A DNA stretch of 40,904 bases from Planctomycetota bacterium (GTDB lineage: Bacteria > Planctomycetota > PUPC01 > DSUN01). How positions within the stretch are numbered: the stretch's first letter is position 1; each line of letters opens with the position of its first letter. The notes under the pieces were generated by a model. It was not told the DNA's origin, did no database searches, and worked only from the letters and a program-made list of their open reading frames with translations. Positions 1-8,503 of this stretch are shown here, piece after piece. A program made the position numbers and the translations under genes. The stretch lies in NCBI GenBank assembly GCA_035384565.1, contig DAOOIT010000053.1, positions 1 through 40,904 of the forward strand, written 5' to 3'.

Positions 1-73
1 GGGCTATCCCATTTCGCTCCTTCGGAGCTCCCGCAGCCACCTACAATTCCGGCCCGCAACCGTCCCACCGCGC

Positions 74-101
74 TTGACACCGCGCGTTCAGCGCCTACGA
101 T
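74..101 (+). promoter_or_regulatory. Sigma-70-like promoter for the first glycosidase-like gene
   Basis: A perfect -35 box TTGACA (74-79) is followed after 16 bases by TACGAT (96-101). The predicted transcript would start near 108 and have a leader of about 30 bases before the AAGGAGG ribosome binding site at 126-132. Not tested experimentally; assigned by consensus match and position. Confidence 0.6.
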
Positions 102-139
102 AGGCCCCAACCAACCCGTTGCTTCAAGGAGGCCCAGGC

Positions 140-2425
140 ATGCTGGCTCACTGCCTAACCACGCTGTTGCTGTCGGTCGCGTTGCTCGTCGTGGGCCTCG
201 CCGCCCTCGCGGGGGCAGGGGAGGGCTTGCCGGCCGGCGCTGCGCCGAGGGCGTTGGACTTTCCTCACTTCCCCGACCGCCTGCATGCCTTCGTGTGGCG
301 GAACTGGGGCTTGGTAGACCTCGACCGCCTGGCGAAGGTGCTCGACACCTCGCCGGCGAACGTGGCAGCGGTCGGGGCCTCGATGGGCCTGCGGCCGGCG
401 CCGCCCGTGCCGCCCGAGCAGAGGGCCCGCGGCTACATCACCGTGCTCCGGCGCAACTGGCACCTGCTGCCCTACGACCAACTGCTCACGCTCCTCGACC
501 TGTCGGCCGAGCAGCTCGCCTATGCGCTGCGCGAGGACGATTTCCTGTTCATCAAGCTCGGCTCGCTCAAGCCGCAGTGCGAACCGCTGCGCTACGCGCC
601 GCCGAGCGAGATCGCGAAGGTTCGGGCGGCGGAGATCAAGCGCACCATCGAGGAGGTGTTCGGCGACGAGTGGTTCGAGCCGGCCGAGCCGCGCTTCGCC
701 TTCGTCCGCGAGCTCAGCGCGCCCCTCGCCGCCCCGCCCCCGAAGCCGGCGGATGGCCTGCGGTTCATCTACTCCTACTTCGCCCTCTTCGGCGACCCGT
801 TGATGAACCCCGACCTGGACCCGTTTCCCGACGGCCTGCTCCAGCGCCTCGCCGCGCTGGGCGTGAACGGCGTGTGGATGCACACAGTGCTCTACACGCT
901 GGCGCCGAGCGCCATGTTCCCCGAGTTCGGCGCGGGATGGGAGACACGGCTCGCCAACCTGCGGAACCTGGTCGAGCGGGCAGGGCGCTGCGGCATCGCG
1001 GTGTATCTCTACATGAACGAGCCGCGCGCCATGCCGGCGGCGTTCTTCAGGAACCGCCCACAGATGCGCGGCGTGCAGGAGGGCGACCACTTCGCCCTGT
1101 GCACCTCGGCGCCCGAGGTGCGCGCGTGGCTCAGCGACGCCCTGGCCCACGTGTTCCGCAGCGTGCCCGGCCTCGGCGGGGTGTTCACCATCAGCGGTTC
1201 GGAAAACCTCACGAATTGCGCCTCGCACGGCCAGTGGCTCAAGTGCCCGCAGTGCAAGAGCCGCGCGCCGGCCGAGATCATCGCCGAGGCCAACGCGGCC
1301 ATCGAGGCCGGCGTGCACCGCGGCAGCCCCGAGGCCAAGGTGATCGTGTGGGACTGGGGCTGGAACGACGCCTGGGCGCCCGACATCATCGCCAGGCTGC
1401 CCAGGTCGGTGTGGCTCCAGTCGGTGAGCGAATGGTCGCTGCCCATCGAGCGCGGCGGGGTGAAGACGGCGGTGGGCGAATACTCGATCTCGGCCGTCGG
1501 CCCCGGCCCGCGGGCGACGAAGCACTGGGCGTTGGCGAAGAAGGCCGGGCTGAAGACCTCCGCCAAGTGCCAGTTCAACAACACCTGGGAGATGTCGGCC
1601 GTGCCCTACCTGCCGACGCTCGACCTCGTGGCCGAGCACTGCGCCAACCTGGCGGCCGCGGACGTAGACGGCTTTCAGTTGAGCTGGAGCCTGGGCGGCT
1701 ATCCGTCGCCCAACCTGGAGATTGCCGCGCAGTTCAGCCGGCGTCCGTGGCCGACCCGCGACGCGGCGCTCGATGCCGTGGCCCGCGGGCGCTTCGGCCC
1801 CGACGGCGCGGCCCTGGCCCGAAAGGCGTGGACCGCTTTCAGCGACGCCTTCCGCGAGTTCCCCTACTCGTGCGGCCTCTACACGGCCCCGATGCAATAC
1901 GGCCCGTCGAACCTGCTCTTCGAGCGGCCCACCGGCTATCACGCCACGATGGTGGGCTTTCCCTACGACGACCTGAAGTCGTGGCGCGGCGCCTATCCGA
2001 CAGACGTGTTCCTGTCGCAGTTCGTCAAGGTCGCCGACGGCTGGAAGCTGGGCCTCGGGCCGCTGGCCCAGGCCGCGCAGAAGGCGCCGCCCGAGCGGCG
2101 CGCCGACGCCGAGGCCGAGTTGCGCTTCGCCGAGACTTGCTGGCTGCATTTCCAGAGCATCGTGAACCAGACGCGCTTCGTCCTCGAGCGCGACGCCTTG
2201 GTCGCCGGCCCGGCGCCGCGCTCGGCAGGCGAAAGCATCGAACGGATGGAACGAATGCGCGCGGCTCTGGAGAGCGAGATCGCCATTGCCCGGCGCCTCT
2301 ACACGCTCTCGCGCCTCGACTCGCGCATCGGCTACGAGGCGTCGAACCACTACTACTACGTCCCGCTCGACCTTGCCGAGAAGGTGCTCAACTGCCGCCG
2401 GCTTCTCGTGTGGCTGGGCAGGTGA
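140..2425 (+). CDS. Secreted TIM-barrel glycosidase-like protein
   Basis: Protein of 761 residues. The ATG at 140 is chosen because AAGGAGG lies 7 bases upstream and the first 27 residues form a signal peptide (hydrophobic LLLSVALLVVGLAALAGA). Residues 51-84 and 102-137 are two copies of a helical motif, RNWxL followed by DxLxxLLDxS. From about residue 205 the sequence looks like a (beta/alpha)8 barrel of the GH20 or related hexosaminidase type. An acidic residue, E355 in SGSENLTNC, lies at the end of a strand, followed by C360, C369 and C372, which may form a small metal or disulphide site. The substrate is unknown and the family assignment is by general resemblance only. The gene converges on the FHA gene with a 15-base gap. 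Confidence 0.75.
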   Translation: MLAHCLTTLLLSVALLVVGLAALAGAGEGLPAGAAPRALDFPHFPDRLHAFVWRNWGLVDLDRLAKVLDTSPANVAAVGASMGLRPAPPVPPEQRARGYITVLRRNWHLLPYDQLLTLLDLSAEQLAYALREDDFLFIKLGSLKPQCEPLRYAPPSEIAKVRAAEIKRTIEEVFGDEWFEPAEPRFAFVRELSAPLAAPPPKPADGLRFIYSYFALFGDPLMNPDLDPFPDGLLQRLAALGVNGVWMHTVLYTLAPSAMFPEFGAGWETRLANLRNLVERAGRCGIAVYLYMNEPRAMPAAFFRNRPQMRGVQEGDHFALCTSAPEVRAWLSDALAHVFRSVPGLGGVFTISGSENLTNCASHGQWLKCPQCKSRAPAEIIAEANAAIEAGVHRGSPEAKVIVWDWGWNDAWAPDIIARLPRSVWLQSVSEWSLPIERGGVKTAVGEYSISAVGPGPRATKHWALAKKAGLKTSAKCQFNNTWEMSAVPYLPTLDLVAEHCANLAAADVDGFQLSWSLGGYPSPNLEIAAQFSRRPWPTRDAALDAVARGRFGPDGAALARKAWTAFSDAFREFPYSCGLYTAPMQYGPSNLLFERPTGYHATMVGFPYDDLKSWRGAYPTDVFLSQFVKVADGWKLGLGPLAQAAQKAPPERRADAEAELRFAETCWLHFQSIVNQTRFVLERDALVAGPAPRSAGESIERMERMRAALESEIAIARRLYTLSRLDSRIGYEASNHYYYVPLDLAEKVLNCRRLLVWLGR

Positions 2426-2440
2426 TCAGGGGCAGGCGTG

Positions 2441-2875
2441 TCAGGAGACCCTGCGCGTGGCGGCGGCAGACAGGGCCTCTGCCTCGCCATCCCGCATCTC
2501 GGTGACGCGCGAGTCTCCAACGTCGGAGTCCCCGGGGTCGCGCGGCTCGACGGCGATCAGGGCGGGGGCGCCGGCCTCGGTCATCAGCTCGAACACCAGG
2601 GTCACGTGGCCCAGCCGCAGCGAGTCGCCATCGGCCAACGGCTCGGTGGAGACGGGGCGGCTGTTGATGAAGGTGCCGTTGGAGCTGCCGACGTCGGTGA
2701 CGAGCCACTTGCCGGGGGGCACGCACGAGAGCTTGCAGTGGCGGCGCGAGACTGAGGGGTGCTTGATCACGATGTCGGCTCGGTGGGAGCGCCCGACCAG
2801 GTAGCTTCCCCACGCGCGGAGGGGGAATTCGCGGGGCTGATCCAGGCCCGCTGTGGCCACGAGCTTGGCATTCAT
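2441..2875 (-). CDS. Small FHA-domain protein
   Basis: Protein of 144 residues made almost entirely of one forkhead-associated (FHA) domain, a fold that binds phosphothreonine peptides. Visible signatures are GRSHRADI near residues 29-36, HPSVSRRHCKL just after, and the SSNGTFIN loop; these are the conserved GR, SxxH and NG positions of the family. The last 35 or so residues are polar and probably disordered. There is no signal peptide or membrane segment, so it should be cytoplasmic. ATG at 2875 is preferred over the adjacent TTG at 2878 because GAGGTGA (2880-2886) is better spaced from it. No kinase or phosphatase gene is nearby, so the partner is unknown. A strong promoter lies at 2932-2960. 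Confidence 0.9.
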   Translation of the reverse strand: MNAKLVATAGLDQPREFPLRAWGSYLVGRSHRADIVIKHPSVSRRHCKLSCVPPGKWLVTDVGSSNGTFINSRPVSTEPLADGDSLRLGHVTLVFELMTEAGAPALIAVEPRDPGDSDVGDSRVTEMRDGEAEALSAAATRRVS

Positions 2876-2931
2876 CAAGTCACCTCAGGCCCTCCACCAG
2901 GGGCAAGGCAACGGACCCGTGCTGCCCGCGA

Positions 2932-2960
2932 ATGGTAACACGGCTGCGGCGCGATGTCAA
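2932..2960 (-). promoter_or_regulatory. Sigma-70-like promoter of the FHA gene
   Basis: Read on the minus strand: TTGACA (2955-2960), exactly 17 bases, TACCAT (2932-2937). The start site should fall near 2925, giving a leader of about 50 bases before the ATG at 2875. Confidence 0.65.
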
Positions 2961-3126
2961 CGGCTGGACAGCCGCAGGCGCCTCAGCGGAGCATGGCCCC
3001 CCGTTCTGGCGGCCCCCGCCACGGAGGCATCCAAGCCCTGCCTGCTCCTCACCTGTATCACCCTGTGAGAGCGAGAGTGAGGCAGATAGGCGCAACGGGC
3101 ACGGAAGGCCCCGGGGCGCCCAGGCG

Positions 3127-3335
3127 CCATACTTGCTCACCCCAGGGGGGAGGGAAATGAGCAAGTATGGGCGGGAAGGGCATAGAGCCGCCCGGATCGC
3201 CAAAGCGCCATACTTGCTCAACTGAGAGGGGGAGGAAAATGAGCAAGTATGGGCAGGAAGGCCGTAAAGCCGCCCGGATCGGCAAAGCGCCATAGTTGCT
3301 CAGCCCTCGGGGGCGGCACAGGTGAGCAAGTATGG
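3127..3335. repeat. Three tandem stem-loop repeats, 81-82 bp period
   Basis: Each unit holds an inverted pair CCATACTTGCTCA ... TGAGCAAGTATGG. Arms: 3127-3139 with 3158-3170, 3208-3220 with 3240-3252, and 3290-3302 with 3323-3335 (one mismatch in the last left arm, CCATAGTTGCTCA). The arms are 13 bp and nearly invariant, the 18-20-base loops vary, and the 37-base linkers between units are closely similar (they share GCCGCCCGGATCG). The arrangement is a tandem duplication of a palindromic element. No transposase is adjacent. Confidence 0.9.
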
Positions 3336-3424
3336 CGACGCGTGTCTGGTTTCCAAGACGATGGGGGAGGTCGGAGGGGGGCAGGCGTTGGGACTGCGGG
3401 CCATGCTTGCCCAGGCTCCCGCGC

Positions 3425-3453
3425 TTGAGTTCGTGTGGGGCATTGCGTATCCT
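3425..3453 (+). promoter_or_regulatory. Putative promoter of the GH71-like gene
   Basis: TTGAGT (3425-3430), 17 bases, TATCCT (3448-3453). Transcription would begin near 3460, which leaves both the ATG at 3470 and the preferred GTG at 3506 inside the message. Confidence 0.45.
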
Positions 3454-3505
3454 GAAGGCGGTGACCGCCATGGACGGGAACGAGCATTGGCAGAAAGGAA
3501 GAGCC

Positions 3506-5314
3506 GTGAGGGCAAGCGTGTGTCTCGCATTCGCTCTCGCCGCGGGCGCCGCTGCGGGAGACTTGCCCAGGAAGGTCTACGCCCATTACATGGGCTGCTT
3601 CTGCGCCGGCACCGACGCCATCTGGTGGCACGCGCAGAGCGGCCTGGGCACGATGGACTTCCCCGGCGAGGTGGTCAACCAGAAGGACCCGCTCAAGCGT
3701 GACATTGTGAGCGTCATCAACCGCGCGAAGAACGCCCCGTCGTTCGGCGGCACATACCGGAACTTCGCGCTGGCGCCGACCAGACGCCTCTCGCGTGAGG
3801 TGGCCGCCGATCTCGAGATCCGCCGGGCCATGCGCATCGGCGTGGACGGCTTCACCTTCGACGCCTGGGCCGGCGGCCAGGGGGCGCGCGACCTGTTCGA
3901 CCTGATGTTCCGCATCTGCGAGGAAAAGGATTACCCCTTCGAGCTCACCGTCACCCTGGACACCACCTGCCTGGATGTCAACGACCCCGGTCTCAAACAG
4001 TACCAGGGCAATCAGTGGGTGAAGACCCTCAAGTGGCTGGTGGACAAGCACGGCAAGAGCCCCAAGCTCGCGCGGCGGAACGGCAAGCTGCTCGTCCTCG
4101 GCTACCAGTCTGTATGGCCCTGGGTGGGCCACCTGTGGGATGTCGTGGGCAAGAGGATCGGTTGGGAAGACAAGGCGAAGATCGAGGCCGAGGTGATGCG
4201 GCTGCGGTCCAGTCCCGAAGGCTGGGCGCTCATCGGCGAGGCCTACCGCGAGATCGAGCGCCAGGTGGGCCAGCCCATCTACTGGGAGTTCTGCCTCAGC
4301 GCCTTCGAGCACGGCCTCAGCCCCGCCGCGCGCGCGAACTTGAAGCCCTTTGGCCCCGACCCGCGCGTGAGGGCGGTCGAGATCATCGCGAAAGACCTCC
4401 CCGCCATCGGGATGTTCCTGTGGGAAGGCCAGGACGTGCCCGGCGTGGCCAAGGCCGCGCTGGCCGCCGGCGCCGAATGGTGCCACCCGATGAAGCTCCA
4501 GTACGAGAACTACGGCTGGCTCCAGATCGCCAGCCCCGGCCTCGACTGGGTGCGGGGCGATTGGGCCGCCGCGCGCGAATGGCCCTCCACCCTCATCCAG
4601 CTCATCACCTGGAACGATTACCACGAGAATACCAATGTGTCGCCCGGGATCAACACGCGCTATGCCTATTACGACCTCACGGGCTACTTCATCCAGTGGT
4701 GGAAGAGCGGTAAGCTGCCCGCACCCGACCACGACCGCGTTTACGTCTTCTCCCACAAGTACACACACGGTTCGAAGATCTTCCCCTTCAAGGAGAAGAC
4801 GCGGGCCGACAATGTGATCGAAGTGCTCACCCTCCTGCCGAGGCCCGCGAGGATGCGCCTGCCGGGACGCGAGGCGGAGTGGGACGCACCGGCGGGCATG
4901 TCGTTCAAGCAGGTGCCGCTCACCGCCGGACCCGTCGTGGCCGAGCTTCTCCGCGAGGGCAAGGCGGAGATTCGCCTCGAGCATCCCGAGCCGGTCAGCG
5001 ATCGCCCGTTCCGCCAGGACACGGGCAAGACGGCCATCTCGACCGAGGAGGCGCGGCTGTGGCGGGAGGACTTCGGCCCGGACGAACCAATGTACGGCTA
5101 CAGCGAGTATGGCGATGCGGACGGCGACGGCCTGCCCAACTGGTTCGAGATGCTGTGGTTCGGCAAGTTCGGGGACATGGCCACGGCCGCGGTGTCCGAG
5201 CCCGATGCGGACCCCGACGGCGACGGAAAGACGAACCTGGAGGAGTGGCGGGAGCAGACCGACCCCACCCAGCCGCCGGCCGCTCGGCCCGTGCCGTCCG
5301 AGCCCAAGCCCTAG
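3506..5314 (+). CDS. Exported GH71-like glycoside hydrolase with C-terminal calcium-binding repeats
   Basis: Protein of 602 residues. GTG at 3506 is chosen because AGAAAGGAAGAG precedes it and a clean signal peptide follows (residues 1-18, rich in Ala and Leu). The mature protein opens with KVYAHYMGCF, the typical start of GH71 alpha-1,3-glucanase-like and related GH99-like barrels, and residues 369-374 read WNDYHE, matching the WNDxxES motif late in GH71. A third landmark, GVDGFTFDAW, fits a barrel strand. The C-terminus carries two Asp-rich loops, DADGDGLPNWFE (about 537-548) and DADPDGDGKTNLEEW (about 570-585), of the EF-hand or thrombospondin type 3 kind often found on PVC-bacterium exported proteins. 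Substrate not determinable from sequence. Its stop codon overlaps that of azoR. Confidence 0.8.
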   Translation: MRASVCLAFALAAGAAAGDLPRKVYAHYMGCFCAGTDAIWWHAQSGLGTMDFPGEVVNQKDPLKRDIVSVINRAKNAPSFGGTYRNFALAPTRRLSREVAADLEIRRAMRIGVDGFTFDAWAGGQGARDLFDLMFRICEEKDYPFELTVTLDTTCLDVNDPGLKQYQGNQWVKTLKWLVDKHGKSPKLARRNGKLLVLGYQSVWPWVGHLWDVVGKRIGWEDKAKIEAEVMRLRSSPEGWALIGEAYREIERQVGQPIYWEFCLSAFEHGLSPAARANLKPFGPDPRVRAVEIIAKDLPAIGMFLWEGQDVPGVAKAALAAGAEWCHPMKLQYENYGWLQIASPGLDWVRGDWAAAREWPSTLIQLITWNDYHENTNVSPGINTRYAYYDLTGYFIQWWKSGKLPAPDHDRVYVFSHKYTHGSKIFPFKEKTRADNVIEVLTLLPRPARMRLPGREAEWDAPAGMSFKQVPLTAGPVVAELLREGKAEIRLEHPEPVSDRPFRQDTGKTAISTEEARLWREDFGPDEPMYGYSEYGDADGDGLPNWFEMLWFGKFGDMATAAVSEPDADPDGDGKTNLEEWREQTDPTQPPAARPVPSEPKP

Positions 5315-5943
5315 AACCTGGCCGCCAGCGCCTTTGCCTTGGCGATGGCCTGGGCCTGCTTCGCCGCGGCGACGTCCGGGCCGCCCATCAGCGTCGGTTC
5401 GACCACCACCGACCTGATGTCGGTGAAGCCGATGAAGCCGAGGGCCAGCTCCAGGTACTTCTTCTGGAGGTCGTACGCTTCGCCGGGCGTGCCCTCGGGG
5501 TACTCGCCGCCGCGAGCATAGGCCACGAAGGCGGGCTTGCCCGTGACCAGGCCCGTGTAGCCCTTCTCCGGGTCGTACGAGAAGGTGTAGCCCGGCTGGA
5601 TGAGGATGTCGAGGTACTGCTTCAAGCGATAGGGGATGCCGAAGTTCCACATCGGGACGGCGAGCGCGTACTTGTCGGCGGCCTTGAAGTCTGCGATGAT
5701 CGCCTCGACGGCCCGCCAGGCCGCCAGTTCCTCGGCCGTGTGCTGCTTGCCGTGCAGGATGGTGTACTTCGCCTGAACCGCCAGGCCGTCGAAAGCGGGC
5801 AGATTGGCCTGGAAGAGGTCCAGCGTCCTCAGCTCGTCGCTCGGGTGTGCCGCCCGATATGCCTCGACGAAGGCATCGGCAACCGCGACCGAGTGCGACC
5901 GCGCCGCGCGCGGCGATGCTTTGATGTAAAGAAGCTTGGCCAT
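5311..5943 (-). CDS. azoR: FMN-dependent NADH-azoreductase
   Basis: Protein of 210 residues, the usual length of AzoR. These are homodimeric flavodoxin-fold enzymes that reduce azo compounds and quinones with NADH; in cells they probably protect against quinone stress. The FMN phosphate loop SPRAARSHS begins at residue 10, PMWNFGIPYRLKQYLD is the conserved flavin-binding segment, and ARGGEY lies further on. ATG at 5943 is supported by AAAAGGAGG (5952-5960) upstream, rejecting a longer reading that begins at 6051. The last four bases are shared with the convergent GH71-like gene. It appears to be a single-gene transcript, with a TATAAT box at 5989-5994. Confidence 0.92.
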   Translation of the reverse strand: MAKLLYIKASPRAARSHSVAVADAFVEAYRAAHPSDELRTLDLFQANLPAFDGLAVQAKYTILHGKQHTAEELAAWRAVEAIIADFKAADKYALAVPMWNFGIPYRLKQYLDILIQPGYTFSYDPEKGYTGLVTGKPAFVAYARGGEYPEGTPGEAYDLQKKYLELALGFIGFTDIRSVVVEPTLMGGPDVAAAKQAQAIAKAKALAARF

Positions 5944-5988
5944 GTTCGACCCCTCCTTTTCGGGATGAAGGCCCGTCCCCGCTCTCTG

Positions 5989-5994
5989 ATTATA
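5989..5994 (-). promoter_or_regulatory. Consensus -10 box upstream of azoR
   Basis: Minus-strand TATAAT is a perfect -10 hexamer about 45 bases before the azoR start. A -35 box is weak: TTGCGC at 6014-6019 would leave a long 19-base spacer. It lies in the 82-base gap between azoR and the beta-propeller gene. Confidence 0.45.
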
Positions 5995-6025
5995 GCGCGT
6001 CGGGCGCGCGGGGGCGCAAGATTCC

Positions 6026-8452
6026 TCACGGCGCGGCGTCTTCGGTGACATCGAGCGTCTTCGGCTCCAGCCTGAGCACGAACATGCGGCGGTAGCACGA
6101 CGGCGCCCACAGCACGCCTCGCTTCGCGTCCCACACGGGCGAGAAGGTGATGCTGCCGATCAGCGACTCTGTATCCTTCGAGCTTCGTTTGGCGAACGAC
6201 CACTGGCCGTCGGCGCCGCGCTCGGCCTGGAAGCTGGCCTTGGGGATGCCCAGGCGCACCCAGCGGTTCCCTGCGGGATCGTAGGCCACCTGCCTGCCGT
6301 TGAGGAACCCGATGCCGAGAAGCACCATGTCGAGCGGTGGCAGGTAACAGGTCTCGCGGGGCCTCACGCGCTCATCGCCTTCCACCATGCCCGCGTTTCT
6401 CGGGTTCAGGGCCTCGATGGCGCCGCTCTGAAAGTCGTAGCGGAGGACCTCTCCGCTCATCTTCCCATAGGTTCTCGATGAGTGCAGGTAGAGGATGTTG
6501 CGCTTGGGGTCCCAGGTCATGCCGTCTTCATCGCCGTGGACGGCTTTCGGGAGATTCCCCTTCACGGGCAGAGCGGTCCACTTCATCGCCCTGGCATCGA
6601 AGACGCCGAAGAAGGGCTGCGTCTGCGTCCCTTCCATGCTGCCGCCTGTCCAGGCCACGACGCCCTTCGGCGTGCCGAGGCACTTGGTGGTGTAGGTCTC
6701 GTAGCCGAACGGCTGCTCGCGCGTGAAACGGGTCCAGTCGCGCTTGTCGGGGTCGTAGACGTGGGTGCCAGCCTGGTGGGGCGCGACGATGAGCTTCGTC
6801 ACGGGGTCGAAAGCGAAGTTCTTGTAGGTGTGGTTCAGGCAGTCGGGGCGGCCGGTGAAGAGGGTGCCCTTGCCGATGCCGCCCGCGATGTAGCCGATGC
6901 TCCAGCGGTTGATTGCAACGTGATAGGTGTGGACGGCGTCCGACGGGTCGGCGCAGTGGCCGCCCGACCAGGTGTAGAGCTGCTCCCGGTCGGGGTCGAA
7001 GAGCGCCGTGCCCCACGAGGTCTCGCCGCACGTGGCAGGCGGCCTGGGCACCTCGATCCAGTGGTTGGCGGGCATGGCCGCGAGCATGGAGTCCACCTCC
7101 TCACGGCTGCCGCGCGGCGCGGCGTCGTACCATTGCGGGTTGTACTCGGGCACGACGCTGCGGTAGAGGCGGACGGGCGCCGGCTCAACCGCGGCCGGCG
7201 GGGAGGGCAGGGCCTCGATGCGGACCATCCAGGTGCTGCTCGACATGAAGTCGCGGTAGTAGTTGCCGCCGATGGCGAGGGCCACAAGCGTGTCGTCGGC
7301 GAGGGACACAACCGGGTTCAGGTTCATGAAAAGGGGGAAGTCGTCCTTCGTCTTCACCTTCGTCTCATCGCCCGCTTTCACGGCGAGTTGCCAGCCATTG
7401 TCGGGATCGAAGAGCCACACGTCGGGCGAGCAGGGCTGGAGGAAGTTCTGGTAGGTGAGCTTGCGGCGGGCCGTGTTGCCGCCGAGGAGCGCCAGCTTCT
7501 TCGCCTTGGGCAGCCAGACCATCTGCGCGCCGCAGCGGGCCTCGGGCACCGCCTTCGACCGGAACTGCCGCCACGCCCGCTTGGCGGGATCATACAGCCA
7601 TGTGTCGGCCAGCACATAGTCCCCGTGGTCCCCGCCGAACAGCACGAACAGCTTCCGCTCGGGGTCATAGCCCACGGTCGGCGCATAGCGCGGCGTCGGC
7701 TCTGTCGCCAATGACGCTGCCTTCTCGTCGAGGCGCCAGAAGGCGTCCTCGGCCTTGGCGATCGAATCAGCGGACAGCTTGCCATCGGCTGCGGGTAGCA
7801 TGGCGTAGTAGGCATTGCGGGCCGCCGCCACGTCGTCCTTCTGACGCTTGGCAGTGGCCTCAATCGCGCTCCGTTCCTTCCCCGTCCCCTCGGTCACCAT
7901 CGCTGCCCATTCGCTAGTTCTGAGTGATAGAGCCCAATTGCCCACGGAGCCGCGCTCCATGCCGCCGGCGAAGCCGCCGAGGAGGAGGATTTCCTTGTTG
8001 AACGGGTCGGGCACGAGGGCGGCGCCGATGAGGCGGGGGTGTCGGGTGCGCAGGAAGCAGGGCGAAAGGTCGGCGAGGGGCGAGTTCTTCGGCTTCATCT
8101 CGCCCGCGAACTGCTTCAACTCGGGAGGGAGCTCGACGACGAGTTTCTGAAACGGGTCGGCGATGGTGAGGATGGGAGGGGAGGGGGGTAACTCGCCCTT
8201 CCACGCTTCCCAGGCGCCGGTCGCGGGGTCGAAGGCCATGTCCTTCGATGGCGGGTCGTCCTCCCGCTTCGACTTCTTCAGGTCGCCGCCCAGGGCGAGG
8301 AGGCGCTTTGCCGCATCGTCCCACACCACCCTGGCGCCGAGGCGGTTGCCAAACGTGTGCTGGTCTACCAGCGTCCACTTGTTGGCGGGCAGTTCCGCTG
8401 CGACGGCGCCCCCGCAGGCCATGGCCAGCAGCACGCTCATCAGTGATCGCAT
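6026..8452 (-). CDS. Exported Kelch-like beta-propeller protein
   Basis: Protein of 808 residues. ATG at 8452 is chosen because it begins a signal peptide (MRSLMSVLLAMACGGAVAA) and GAAAGGGG lies upstream. The rest is built of repeated blades of the type YDPxxxxLxxLGG or FGG followed by a WxYD or LFDP strand, for example YDPERKLFVLFGGDHGDY and WLPKAKKLALLGG. This is the pattern of Kelch or galactose-oxidase-type propellers; enough blades are present for more than one propeller. A helical insert of about 60 residues lies after the second blade. No copper-radical motif of galactose oxidase was recognised, so binding rather than catalysis is more likely. Similar proteins are common in planctomycetes but their role is unknown. 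Confidence 0.8.
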   Translation of the reverse strand: MRSLMSVLLAMACGGAVAAELPANKWTLVDQHTFGNRLGARVVWDDAAKRLLALGGDLKKSKREDDPPSKDMAFDPATGAWEAWKGELPPSPPILTIADPFQKLVVELPPELKQFAGEMKPKNSPLADLSPCFLRTRHPRLIGAALVPDPFNKEILLLGGFAGGMERGSVGNWALSLRTSEWAAMVTEGTGKERSAIEATAKRQKDDVAAARNAYYAMLPAADGKLSADSIAKAEDAFWRLDEKAASLATEPTPRYAPTVGYDPERKLFVLFGGDHGDYVLADTWLYDPAKRAWRQFRSKAVPEARCGAQMVWLPKAKKLALLGGNTARRKLTYQNFLQPCSPDVWLFDPDNGWQLAVKAGDETKVKTKDDFPLFMNLNPVVSLADDTLVALAIGGNYYRDFMSSSTWMVRIEALPSPPAAVEPAPVRLYRSVVPEYNPQWYDAAPRGSREEVDSMLAAMPANHWIEVPRPPATCGETSWGTALFDPDREQLYTWSGGHCADPSDAVHTYHVAINRWSIGYIAGGIGKGTLFTGRPDCLNHTYKNFAFDPVTKLIVAPHQAGTHVYDPDKRDWTRFTREQPFGYETYTTKCLGTPKGVVAWTGGSMEGTQTQPFFGVFDARAMKWTALPVKGNLPKAVHGDEDGMTWDPKRNILYLHSSRTYGKMSGEVLRYDFQSGAIEALNPRNAGMVEGDERVRPRETCYLPPLDMVLLGIGFLNGRQVAYDPAGNRWVRLGIPKASFQAERGADGQWSFAKRSSKDTESLIGSITFSPVWDAKRGVLWAPSCYRRMFVLRLEPKTLDVTEDAAP

Positions 8453-8503
8453 CGAAGCCCCTTTCCCGGTTCGGGCGCGAGAGAACCTGCGCAATTCCTG
8501 GAG

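Larger units (their letters stand above)
2876..3505. other. 630-nt gene-free region between divergent genes
   Basis: No convincing gene is present. It holds the minus-strand promoter of the FHA gene, three tandem stem-loop repeats (3127-3335), and the plus-strand promoter of the GH71-like gene. Open frames across it on both strands only translate the repeats and have no ribosome binding site or family resemblance. An internal inverted repeat GGCGG-TGA-CCGCC (3457-3469) directly precedes an unused ATG at 3470. Confidence 0.7.

Noticed and set aside
155..2350. Long open frame opposite the first glycosidase-like gene
   Set aside because: It is a minus-strand shadow common in G+C-rich DNA: Arg/Gly/Ala-rich, no ribosome binding site, no family resemblance, while the plus strand has a signal peptide and coherent barrel.
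3127..3335. CRISPR array
   Set aside because: The repeats are paired palindromes every 81-82 bases and the intervals between them are similar to each other, unlike unique spacers; no cas gene is present.
3218..5650. Minus-strand open frame across the GH71-like and azoR genes
   Set aside because: It runs through a real gene on the other strand and the repeat array, and has low-complexity composition without recognisable domains.
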